A DNA stretch of 5,678 nt, taken from assembly GCA_025934455.1 (NCBI GenBank), contig JAICYA010000149.1, positions 1 through 5,678 on the forward strand. The letters run 5' to 3'. Within the stretch, counting starts at the first letter, position 1; each line of letters opens with the position of its first letter. The position numbers were made by a program, and so were the translations under genes. Positions 1 to 5,678 of the stretch are shown in pieces. Under the pieces are notes generated by a model that saw only the letters and a program-made list of their open reading frames with translations, was not told where the DNA came from and did not search any database. Source of the DNA: Rudaea sp. (GTDB lineage: Bacteria; Pseudomonadota; Gammaproteobacteria; Xanthomonadales; Rhodanobacteraceae).

Positions 1-1
1 C

Positions 2-751
2 CTCGGGCGCCCGGCGCGCATGTGGGATGTGCTCAAGCACATCCATTGCTACGCGGCGACGATCCTCGACCGCGTGTTCCTGCTGGCGCGATCCACGCGC
101 GGGTTCGCAATCGACGTGCGCGGTCTCGACCAGCTCGAAACGCAGCTCGCGCCGGGCCGTGGTGCAATCCTGCTGGGCGCGCACATCGGCAGCTTCGAAG
201 CGTTGCGCGTGCTCGCAGAAGCCAGGCCCGACCTGAAGGTACGCATGCTGATGGATCGTGGCCAGACGCCGGCATTGACCGAGTTGCTGCACGCGCTCAA
301 TCCGGCAGTGGCGGACATGGTCATCGACGCCGGCGGCGATGGTACCGACGTGGTTCTCGCGATTCGCGACGCGGCCGCGCAAGGTGCGCTGGTCGGCCTG
401 CTTGGCGACCGTGCGCGGCCGGGCGAGGCGACGCGCACGGCGGAATTCTTCGGTACGCCGGCGCAATTCCCGGTCGCGCCGTATCTCATCGCTGCCGCAC
501 TGGAATTGCCCGTCGTACTAGCGTTCGGCCTGTACCGCGGCGGTAATCGCTACAAGGTGTTTTTCGAGACATTCGGTGTCGGCGCAGCGATCCCGCGTGC
601 ACAGCGGCCCATGCGGCTCGATGAACTGGTGCAACGTTTCGCCGCGCGTCTGGAATACTACACACGCCTGGATCCATTCAACTGGTTCAACTTCTATGAC
701 TTTTGGGATTCTTCTTCCCGCGCTGTTGCTGGCCGCGACACCACCGCCTGA
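2..751 (+). CDS. LpxL/HtrB-like lysophospholipid acyltransferase of an aryl polyene cluster (5' partial)
   Basis: Membrane-associated acyltransferase of the lipid A biosynthesis (LpxL/LpxM) superfamily, which transfers an acyl chain from a carrier to a glycolipid or lipid acceptor at the cytoplasmic face of the inner membrane. The family HX4D/E catalytic motif is visible as HIGSFE (His codon 182-184, Glu codon 197-199), after a hydrophobic strand AILLGA. The fragment ends in the aromatic tail DPFNWFNFYDFWD that is typical of these proteins. An ATG lies at 20, but the frame is open to the left edge and the codons before it (LGRPAR) read like the usual lead-in to WxDVxxHxHxxAxTILDRVFLL. I therefore treat the gene as truncated, probably missing several tens of residues. 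In aryl polyene clusters this domain can also be the C-terminal half of a glycosyltransferase-acyltransferase fusion, which the cut prevents testing. Its 3' end overlaps the LolA-like gene by 56 nt. The family is secure; the exact acceptor is unknown. Confidence 0.87.
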   Translation, partial: LGRPARMWDVLKHIHCYAATILDRVFLLARSTRGFAIDVRGLDQLETQLAPGRGAILLGAHIGSFEALRVLAEARPDLKVRMLMDRGQTPALTELLHALNPAVADMVIDAGGDGTDVVLAIRDAAAQGALVGLLGDRARPGEATRTAEFFGTPAQFPVAPYLIAAALELPVVLAFGLYRGGNRYKVFFETFGVGAAIPRAQRPMRLDELVQRFAARLEYYTRLDPFNWFNFYDFWDSSSRAVAGRDTTA

Positions 752-1310
752 CGCGGCGGATTTGATCGCGCGCCTCAAGCGCCCGGTGCCGGCATCGACG
801 GCGTACACCGAGGTGCGTTTCGTGCACCAGCTCACGCGCCCGCTGATCCTGCGCGGCGAACTCGACTACGGCGGTGCGGACAAGCTCGGCAAGCGCGTGG
901 ATGCGCCATATCGCGAAACCACGACGATATCCGGCGACAACGTGACCGTGACGCGCGCGGATCGCACACCGAAACATTTCGATCTGGAGCGCGCACCGGA
1001 ACTCAAGGCACTGATGGGCGGATTTTCCGCCCTGCTCGGCGGCGACGCGGCCGCGCTGGCGACGCTGTATACCATTTCACTTGTGGACAATACCGGCAGT
1101 TGGACGCTTACACTGACGCCGCACGATGCGGCGCCGTCTGCGCATCTACGGGAATTCGTCATCGACGGTGCCGGCAACGAGCCGCACTGCTTCACCTTGC
1201 AGCAGGCCAACGGCGATGCCAGCGTGATGCTGCTCGGTCCGCTGGCGGCGGCGAAGCTGCCGCAGCCGCCCACGACGGCGGCACTCGCTACGCTTTGTCG
1301 CGCGCCATGA
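696..1310 (+). CDS. LolA-like outer membrane lipoprotein carrier protein (aryl polyene cluster type)
   Basis: Predicted 204-residue periplasmic protein of the LolA-related group found next to MMPL exporters in aryl polyene/xanthomonadin clusters. It probably chaperones the lipid-linked polyene across the periplasm. The ATG at 696 gives a short hydrophobic N-terminus (MTFGILLPALLLAA, residues 1-14) followed by a Pro-rich break, consistent with a signal peptide. There is no lipobox Cys, so it is not a lipoprotein. The n-region lacks any Lys or Arg, which is unusual. The mature part shows the LolA-like pattern: an early F-x-Q/H-x-L-x-x-P-L segment (FVHQLTRPLILRGEL, about residues 42-56), a following strand with PYRETT, a middle helix region (ELKALMGGFSALLGGD) and a C-terminal beta region. 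In-frame starts farther upstream (ATG at 576 or 621) would add non-hydrophobic residues read out of frame from the acyltransferase, so they were rejected. There is no clear ribosome-binding site; translation is probably coupled to the upstream gene. It ends in an ATGA overlap with the exporter. Homology is judged by pattern only. Confidence 0.78.
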   Translation: MTFGILLPALLLAATPPPDAADLIARLKRPVPASTAYTEVRFVHQLTRPLILRGELDYGGADKLGKRVDAPYRETTTISGDNVTVTRADRTPKHFDLERAPELKALMGGFSALLGGDAAALATLYTISLVDNTGSWTLTLTPHDAAPSAHLREFVIDGAGNEPHCFTLQQANGDASVMLLGPLAAAKLPQPPTTAALATLCRAP

Positions 1311-3646
1311 GCGGCCGCGGCCGCCTAGTCGGCATCACGCTGTGGTGGCTTGCACTGGCGCTCGCCGCTTTCGCGGTGCAACACACGCTTGTGGTCAATA
1401 ATGATTTACGCAGTTTCATGCCGCCGCCGCGCAATGCGGATCAGAAAGTCCTGATGGATGAAATCGGCGACGGTCCGGCCTCGCGCCTGCTGCTGATGGC
1501 GATCTCGGGCGCGCCGCCGGAAAAACTCGCGGCGCTGAGCCGCGGACTCGTGCATTCCCTGCGCGCCGACAAGCGATTCACGCAGGCGGTGAATGGTAGC
1601 GAATCCCTCATCCAACTCGATGCCAAGCTGCTGCCGTATCGCTATCTGTTGTCGCCGACGCTGGATCGTGCGCGATTCGATGAGCCGTTCCTGCGCGAGC
1701 AATTGGAAGAGCGGCTGCAGGATCTGGGCTCGCCGGCCGCAAGTTCGCTGGAAGACATCCTGCCGCACGATCCCACACTGGAAACGCTTGCGCTGGCGCA
1801 GCGCTGGACGCCGCGCCACGCGCCGGCGTTGCGCGATGGCGTCTGGATTTCGTTGCACGAAGAAGCGCTGCTTATTGCGACGACGCGTGCGCCGGGACTC
1901 GACACCGCCGCACAGGCCGAGGCCATCGCGGCTTTGCGTGCGGCGTTCACCGCATTGCCCGACGCGGCAGCGGCGAAACTCACGATCAGCGGACCGGGCT
2001 ACATCGGCGCGCAGATCGCCGCGTCGACACGCGCCGAAGCCGAACGCCTGAGCGCAATCGGCACGGCGGGATTCGCGATCCTGCTGCTGCTCGCCTATCG
2101 CAGCGCGAGCATCCTTGCGCTGGTCGCCCTGCCGCTGGCCAGCGGCGCACTGGCCGGGCTCGCCGCGATCGTTTTCGTCTTCGGCAGCGTGCACGGCATC
2201 ACCCTCGCATTCGGTTTCACCCTGCTCGGCGTCGCCCAGGAATATCCGATCCGCGTGTTCAGCCATCGCCGCGCCGGCACGGGCAGCGCCGCCGGCGTTC
2301 GCGATGTGTGGCCGTTGCTGCGCCTGGCCATCGTTTCGGCCTGCATCGCTTATCTCGCGTTTCTCGCCTCCGGCGTGCCCGGCCTGCAGCAACTCGCCGT
2401 GTTCACCATCGTCGCCCTGCTCGTGGCCGGCGCGGCCACGCGCTGGCTGTTGCCGCCGTTGTTGCCGGAGCGATTCCGCGACGTCGCCGCTTCACCGCTG
2501 ATGCAACGCGCACAACGTTGGCTTGCCGCCATGCCAAGGCCGCGTGCATTGCCGTGGATCGCGCTGGCATTGGCTTTGCTGGCACTGTGGTTCGCGCCCG
2601 CGCCGCTGTGGCAGAACGATCTCGCCGCGCTCGCGCCCGCGCCGCCGGCCGAACTCGCGCGCGAAGGCAAATTGCGCGCCGCGCTCGGCGCGCCGGATGT
2701 GCGCTACCTGCTCGTGTTGCATGCGGACAGTGCCGATGCGGTGCTGCAATTGTCCGAACGCATTTCTGCACAAATGGACCAGTGGATCTCCGCGCATGCC
2801 GTCGATGACGTGGAATTGCCGTCGCGCTGGCTGCCGAGCCTGGAAACCCAGCGTTCGCGTCAGGCCCGGTTGCCGGATCGCGCGACGCTGACTGCCGCGT
2901 TGGATGCGGCACTGAAAGACCTGCCGTTCCAGCCCGGCCTGTTCGCACCCTTCATCGACGATGTGGAAGCCGCGCGTGATCTGTCGCCGCTCTCGCCAGA
3001 AGTCTTCGAGCACTCGCCGTTCGGCGCACGACTTGCCGCGATGCTGGTCGAACGCGATGGCAAATGGTACGGGCTGACCGCGCTCGACGGCGTGCACGAT
3101 CCGTCCGTGCTCGCCGGCATCGCCGCGCAGACCGGCGGCTCGGTGCATCTGCTCGATCTGAAATCCGCATCTGAAACCCTCGTCGCGCAATACCGCACGC
3201 GAATCCTGCAAGCGCTCGGAGTGGCCTTCGTGCTGCTCGTGCTTGCGGTCGGTCTGGCGTTCCGCAATGCGCGCCGCGCCTGGCACGTGCTCGCGCCGAT
3301 GTCGCTGGCAACCCTGCTCGCCATCGCCGTGCTGCGCGTCTGCGGTGTGCCGCTGAGCCTGTTCCACTTGGTTGCGGTCACGCTCGCCGCCGGACTCGGC
3401 CTGCACTACGCGCTGTTCTTCGAGCGCCCTGTCGCCGATGCCGACGAAGCGCGGCGCACGTTGCACGCCACGCTCGTGTGCGTCGCCGCCGCGGTGCTCG
3501 TGTTCGGCTTGCTCGCCACGTCCGCCGTGCCAGTGCTGCGCGCGATCGGTGCGACCGTGGCGCTGGGCGTCGCGTTCCATTTCATCCTGTCGACGCAAAT
3601 GGCGATGCGCACTGATTCAACGAGACACGATCGCGATGCTGGATAA
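1307..3646 (+). CDS. MMPL/RND-family exporter of the aryl polyene cluster
   Basis: Inner-membrane transporter of 779 residues with the MMPL two-repeat layout, inferred to export the lipid-linked polyene to the periplasmic LolA-like carrier. One N-terminal membrane segment (about 7-25) is followed by a periplasmic domain (about 26-245). A membrane bundle lies at about 248-390 and a seventh segment at about 414-435. Then come a second periplasmic domain (about 436-630) and a second bundle (about 633-764). I count about 12 membrane segments, the family norm. The start at 1307 gives MSGRGRL followed directly by segment 1. The frame stays open back to an ATG at 1100, but that would run through the LolA-like gene. 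The Asp-Tyr pairs expected in the relay segments read E312-Y313 (LLGVAQEYPIR) and H700-Y701 (GLGLHYALFF). The gene overlaps its upstream neighbour by ATGA and the dehydratase by 11 nt. The family is secure; the substrate is inferred from context. Confidence 0.9.
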   Translation: MSGRGRLVGITLWWLALALAAFAVQHTLVVNNDLRSFMPPPRNADQKVLMDEIGDGPASRLLLMAISGAPPEKLAALSRGLVHSLRADKRFTQAVNGSESLIQLDAKLLPYRYLLSPTLDRARFDEPFLREQLEERLQDLGSPAASSLEDILPHDPTLETLALAQRWTPRHAPALRDGVWISLHEEALLIATTRAPGLDTAAQAEAIAALRAAFTALPDAAAAKLTISGPGYIGAQIAASTRAEAERLSAIGTAGFAILLLLAYRSASILALVALPLASGALAGLAAIVFVFGSVHGITLAFGFTLLGVAQEYPIRVFSHRRAGTGSAAGVRDVWPLLRLAIVSACIAYLAFLASGVPGLQQLAVFTIVALLVAGAATRWLLPPLLPERFRDVAASPLMQRAQRWLAAMPRPRALPWIALALALLALWFAPAPLWQNDLAALAPAPPAELAREGKLRAALGAPDVRYLLVLHADSADAVLQLSERISAQMDQWISAHAVDDVELPSRWLPSLETQRSRQARLPDRATLTAALDAALKDLPFQPGLFAPFIDDVEAARDLSPLSPEVFEHSPFGARLAAMLVERDGKWYGLTALDGVHDPSVLAGIAAQTGGSVHLLDLKSASETLVAQYRTRILQALGVAFVLLVLAVGLAFRNARRAWHVLAPMSLATLLAIAVLRVCGVPLSLFHLVAVTLAAGLGLHYALFFERPVADADEARRTLHATLVCVAAAVLVFGLLATSAVPVLRAIGATVALGVAFHFILSTQMAMRTDSTRHDRDAG

Positions 3647-4070
3647 GGCGCACTGGCAACACCTGATCCCGCATCGCGGCGCGATGGGCCTGCTCGACGC
3701 CGTGGTCGCATGGGATGAATCGCACATCCACGCATGCGCCAGCTCGCATCGCGATCCGCAAAACCCCTTGCGCGCGGACGGCCGCTTGCATGCCGTCAAC
3801 CTGTGCGAGTTTGGTGCCCAGGCGATGGCCGTGCACGGTGGCCTGCTCGCGCAACGCGAAGGCGGCACGGCCGCGCCGGGATTGCTCGTGTCCCTGCGCG
3901 AGGTGAAACTTCACGTCGTGCGCGTTGACGACTTGCCGCACGATCTCGACGTTCATGCGCGAAAGATCGCCGTCGGTGCTGGCGCGATGCAATACGCGTT
4001 TCGAATCGAACACGCAGGCGTCGTGCTTGCCGAGGGACGCGCGGCGGTGATGACAAAGGAGAGCCCATGA
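3636..4070 (+). CDS. ApeP-like 3-hydroxyacyl-ACP dehydratase (hot-dog fold)
   Basis: Predicted 144-residue cytoplasmic dehydratase that would remove water from 3-hydroxyacyl-ACP to give the trans-2-enoyl double bonds of the polyene. The N-terminus carries the FabZ-like LIPHRGAMGLLD (residues 10-21). The central helix carries LHAVNLCEFGAQAMAVHG (51-68), where E58 sits at the place of the FabZ catalytic Glu in the E-A-M-A-Q helix. A late strand PGLLVSLREVKLHV (81-94) fits the hot-dog sheet. The classical GHFPGxPxxPG motif of FabZ is missing, which points to the distinct ApeP-like family rather than housekeeping FabZ. The ATG at 3636 was chosen because it puts PHRG at residues 12-15, as expected for the family. 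The open frame continues upstream only as a shadow of the exporter gene. The start overlaps the exporter by 11 nt and its ribosome-binding site is weak. The stop overlaps the reductase start (ATGA). The aryl polyene assignment rests on the neighbours as well as the sequence. Confidence 0.84.
   Translation: MLDKAHWQHLIPHRGAMGLLDAVVAWDESHIHACASSHRDPQNPLRADGRLHAVNLCEFGAQAMAVHGGLLAQREGGTAAPGLLVSLREVKLHVVRVDDLPHDLDVHARKIAVGAGAMQYAFRIEHAGVVLAEGRAAVMTKESP
4055..4063 (+). promoter_or_regulatory. Strong Shine-Dalgarno for the 3-oxoacyl-ACP reductase
   Basis: The bases AAAGGAGAG end three bases before the ATG at 4067, with the GGAG core five bases upstream of the start. This supports the 4067 start although it overlaps the dehydratase stop. 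It is the only near-consensus ribosome-binding site I see in this operon segment, so the reductase may be translated independently of, or more than, its upstream neighbours. Confidence 0.8.
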
Positions 4071-4795
4071 ACACGCAAACCCCATCACGTCGCGCCCTCG
4101 TCACCGGCGGCAGCGGCGATATCGGCGGCGCGATCTGCCAAGCGCTCGCGGCGCAAGATTGCTTTGTCTACGTTCACGCGAATGCAAATCCGGAACGTGC
4201 GTGGAAATTGGCGGATGAAATCGGCGACAGCGCGCAGGCTGTCACGTTCGATGTGACCGATGCGGATGCGACGCGCGCGGCATTGGACGAAATCCTGCAA
4301 TCCGGCGCCATCGACATCCTCGTGCACAATGCCGGCATCCACGACGACGCACCGCTGGCGGGAATGAACGATACGCAATGGCATCGCGTGATCGATGTCT
4401 CGCTGCACGGATTTTTCCACGTCGCGCAGCCGTTGCTGTTGCCGATGGCGCGGTCGCGTTTCGGCCGCATCGTGTGCGTGTCGTCGGTCGCCGCGCAGCT
4501 CGGCAATCGCGGTCAGGTCAATTACGCGGCGGCGAAATCCGCGCTGCACGGTGCGGTGAAGTCGCTGGCGCGCGAGATGGCTTCGCGCGGCATCACCGCG
4601 AATGCCGTCGCGCCCGGCGTCATCGCGGGACGGCTGGCGAACGCCGCGTTCGACGCGGAAAAAATCCGCGAACTGGTTCCGGCCGGCCGTGCCGGCACGC
4701 CGGAAGAAGTCGCCGCAGTGGTCGCGTTCCTTTGTGCGGACGCCGCCGCCTACGTCAACGGTCAAATCATCGGCGTCAACGGCGGGATGATCTGA
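4067..4795 (+). CDS. fabG: 3-oxoacyl-ACP reductase, FabG/ApeQ-like short-chain dehydrogenase
   Basis: Classical short-chain dehydrogenase of 242 residues, expected to reduce 3-oxoacyl-ACP to 3-hydroxyacyl-ACP with a nicotinamide cofactor, just before the dehydratase step. The nucleotide-binding loop is VTGGSGDIG (12-20), the structural motif is HNAG (87-90), and the active site is S140, Y153 and K157 with FabG spacing (S-x12-Y-x3-K). NRGQVNYAAAK (147-157) and SLAREMASRGITANAVAPG are strongly FabG-like, and the C-terminus YVNGQIIGVNGGMI is typical. Two positions differ from textbook FabG. The fourth tetrad residue, Asn in VxxNL, is Ser112 (DVSLHGFF). The TGxxRGIG loop reads GGSGDIG, with Gly replacing Arg and Asp replacing Gly. 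The start is fixed by the strong Shine-Dalgarno and by the short normal lead before the first strand. Operon position directly after an ApeP-like dehydratase makes it the pathway-dedicated (ApeQ-like) enzyme rather than the housekeeping fabG. It is the last gene of the operon, ending one base from the converging cyclase gene. Confidence 0.92.
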   Translation: MNTQTPSRRALVTGGSGDIGGAICQALAAQDCFVYVHANANPERAWKLADEIGDSAQAVTFDVTDADATRAALDEILQSGAIDILVHNAGIHDDAPLAGMNDTQWHRVIDVSLHGFFHVAQPLLLPMARSRFGRIVCVSSVAAQLGNRGQVNYAAAKSALHGAVKSLAREMASRGITANAVAPGVIAGRLANAAFDAEKIRELVPAGRAGTPEEVAAVVAFLCADAAAYVNGQIIGVNGGMI

Positions 4796-4796
4796 C

Positions 4797-5678
4797 TCAC
4801 CGTGCCGATTCGGCACGCAGCGCGCAGTGCGTGTTGCGACCGGATTCCTTCGCGTCGTAGAGCGCGCGATCGGCCAGGTGGGTCAGGTCACGCGCGGACA
4901 GTTCGCCTTGGCAATAGGCGATGCCGATACTCAGCGTGACAGTCACCGAGCTGCCGATGATCGGAATCGGGCGCGACATCGCGACTTTCAGCCGTGCCGC
5001 GAGCAATTCCGCCGACTCGGCAGCGCCGCTGTCGCCGAGCAGGATCGCGAATTCGTCGCCGCCCAGTCGCGCGAGTACGTCGATGTCGAACGCCGCTTCG
5101 CGCAGGCGCGCGGCAACCGCCTTGAGTACGGTGTCGCCGGCCAGGTGGCCGAGCGTGTCGTTGATGTCCTTGAATCGGTCCAGGTCGATCAACATCAGCG
5201 CGAGAGCCTGCGGTGCCGACTTGCGCCGCGCCAGCGCCTGTTCGAGTTTCTCGTCGAAATCGCGCCGGTTGGACAAGCCGGTGAGCATGTCGGTGCGCGC
5301 GAGTTCGTTGAGGTTCTTTTCCACCAGCTTGCGGTGGGTGATGTCGTAGCCGAACAGGTAGGCGCCGCGCGAGGCCGAACCGGAATCGGATTCGGGCAGG
5401 CACAGGAATTCGTAGACGCGAAGTTCGCCGCCGATGTCGAGCTCGCGTTCGTAACGGCCGCGCTCGCCGCGCAGCGCGGCGTCGATGTGCGGTAGCGCGA
5501 CGGCGTGCGCGTCGTCGCCCAATGCATCGCGCAGGCTTGTTTCCAGCATCTGCGCTGGCGTGCGTTCGGATCGCGCGGCCGCGTGCGCATTGGCGAACAC
5601 AATGCGCATACGCTCGTCCAGCTGCACGATCAGCGCCGGCATGCTGTCGGCGATGGTTTGCAACTGGCGCCGGCTCTC
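4797..5678 (-). CDS. PAS-GGDEF diguanylate cyclase (5' partial, runs off the right edge)
   Basis: Signalling enzyme that makes cyclic di-GMP from two GTP. The visible part is a PAS sensor domain followed by a GGDEF domain. The PAS region begins near QTIADSMPALIVQLDE and ends with the linker GYDITHRKLVEKNLNELA (codons about 5345-5295). The GGDEF domain opens with TDMLTGLSNRR, continues with LIDLDRFKDINDTLGH, and has an intact catalytic RLGGDEF (GGDEF codons 5049-5063) and a late LSIGIA strand. The inhibitory I-site position (RxxD five residues before GGDEF) reads FDID, so product inhibition through that site is probably lost. A TTG at 5663 could be read as a start. The frame is open to the edge with plausible linker sequence (ESRRQLQ), so more domains, perhaps membrane or sensor ones, probably lie outside. 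Its stop is one base from the reductase stop on the other strand. The PAS ligand is unknown. Confidence 0.9.
   Translation of the reverse strand, partial: ESRRQLQTIADSMPALIVQLDERMRIVFANAHAAARSERTPAQMLETSLRDALGDDAHAVALPHIDAALRGERGRYERELDIGGELRVYEFLCLPESDSGSASRGAYLFGYDITHRKLVEKNLNELARTDMLTGLSNRRDFDEKLEQALARRKSAPQALALMLIDLDRFKDINDTLGHLAGDTVLKAVAARLREAAFDIDVLARLGGDEFAILLGDSGAAESAELLAARLKVAMSRPIPIIGSSVTVTLSIGIAYCQGELSARDLTHLADRALYDAKESGRNTHCALRAESAR
4801..4817. terminator. Short perfect hairpin just past the convergent stop codons (possible weak terminator)
   Basis: CGTGCCG and CGGCACG form a perfect 7-bp GC-rich stem around an ATT loop, starting five bases after the reductase operon ends and lying inside the last codons of the opposite-strand cyclase. 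No T-run follows on either strand, so intrinsic termination is doubtful. A second, mutually exclusive stem (CACGCA at 4814-4819 with TGCGTG at 4828-4833) overlaps it. GC-rich DNA produces such stems by chance, so confidence is low. Confidence 0.3.

Noticed and set aside
20..22. ATG as the true start of the acyltransferase
   Set aside because: The frame is open to the window edge with family-like residues before it, and starting here would drop the usual N-terminal region of LpxL-like proteins.
1100..1306. Upstream extension of the exporter to an ATG at 1100
   Set aside because: The added residues are Cys/Arg/Ala-rich out-of-frame translation of the LolA-like gene and do not resemble an MMPL N-terminus. 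The ATG at 1307 leads directly into the first membrane segment.
1406..2392. Long minus-strand open frame (328 codons) opposite the exporter
   Set aside because: It is antisense to a well-supported MMPL gene. Its translation is Arg/Gln/Ala-rich low-complexity sequence with no recognisable domain, as expected from GC-rich codon periodicity.
2492..3598. Long minus-strand open frame (368 codons) opposite the second half of the exporter
   Set aside because: Same explanation: Arg/Gln/His/Glu-rich composition, no domain, fully inside a real gene on the other strand.
3372..3635. N-terminal extension of the dehydratase into the exporter region
   Set aside because: The extension is Arg/Ser/Cys-rich out-of-frame sequence. 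The hot-dog family N-terminus begins just before the PHRG motif, matching the ATG at 3636.
4085..4816. Minus-strand open frame (243 codons) opposite the reductase
   Set aside because: The plus-strand frame has unmistakable SDR motifs. The antisense product is Arg/Asp-rich without a fold signature and would also overlap the cyclase 3' end.
4827..5495. Plus-strand open frame (222 codons) opposite the cyclase
   Set aside because: The minus strand encodes intact PAS-GGDEF motifs. The plus frame is a shadow rich in Arg, Gln, Val and Ala.
5661..5663. TTG as the true start of the diguanylate cyclase
   Set aside because: It has no convincing ribosome-binding site, and the upstream in-frame residues read as continuous coiled linker into the PAS domain, so the gene most likely continues past the edge.

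Overview
This window is a GC-rich, almost gap-free stretch of bacterial chromosome. Base composition, codon use and gene content suggest a gammaproteobacterium of the Xanthomonadales/Lysobacterales type; that placement is inference, because no rRNA or other phylogenetic marker is present. The main content is the distal part of a pigment operon of the aryl polyene (APE) / xanthomonadin type. Such clusters combine a type II fatty-acid/polyketide-like enzyme set with a dedicated envelope export module.

Layout. Plus strand, left to right: (1) the C-terminal four-fifths or so of a LpxL-like acyltransferase, cut by the left edge (2-751); (2) a small LolA-like secreted lipid-carrier protein (696-1310), overlapping gene 1 by 56 nt; (3) a 779-residue MMPL/RND-type exporter (1307-3646), joined by an ATGA overlap; (4) an ApeP-like hot-dog 3-hydroxyacyl-ACP dehydratase (3636-4070), overlapping gene 3 by 11 nt; (5) a FabG/ApeQ-like 3-oxoacyl-ACP reductase (4067-4795), joined by another ATGA overlap and preceded by the only strong Shine-Dalgarno in the run. 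The five genes are clearly one transcriptional unit. On the minus strand a PAS-GGDEF diguanylate cyclase (4797-5678, N-terminus cut by the right edge) converges on the operon, with one base between the two stop codons.

How the genes work together. The reductase and dehydratase would do the ketoreduction and dehydration steps of each polyene elongation cycle on an ACP. The acyltransferase would pass the finished acyl chain to a lipid or glycolipid acceptor. The MMPL protein would move the lipid-linked product across or out of the inner membrane, and the LolA-like protein would carry it through the periplasm to the outer membrane. The ketosynthases, ACPs and aryl-starter enzymes needed for a complete pathway are not in the window and presumably lie to the left. 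The diguanylate cyclase is probably an unrelated neighbour.

I did not find an undescribed system. The best points for a second look are residue changes at usually conserved functional positions: the MMPL Asp-Tyr relay pairs (here Glu-Tyr and His-Tyr), the reductase's tetrad Asn (here Ser) and its Gly-rich loop, and the dehydratase's missing FabZ GHFPG motif. The out-of-frame overlap encoding a signal peptide is also notable. No tRNA, rRNA, mobile element, CRISPR array or long repeat was seen, and no stretch over 300 bases lacks a gene.
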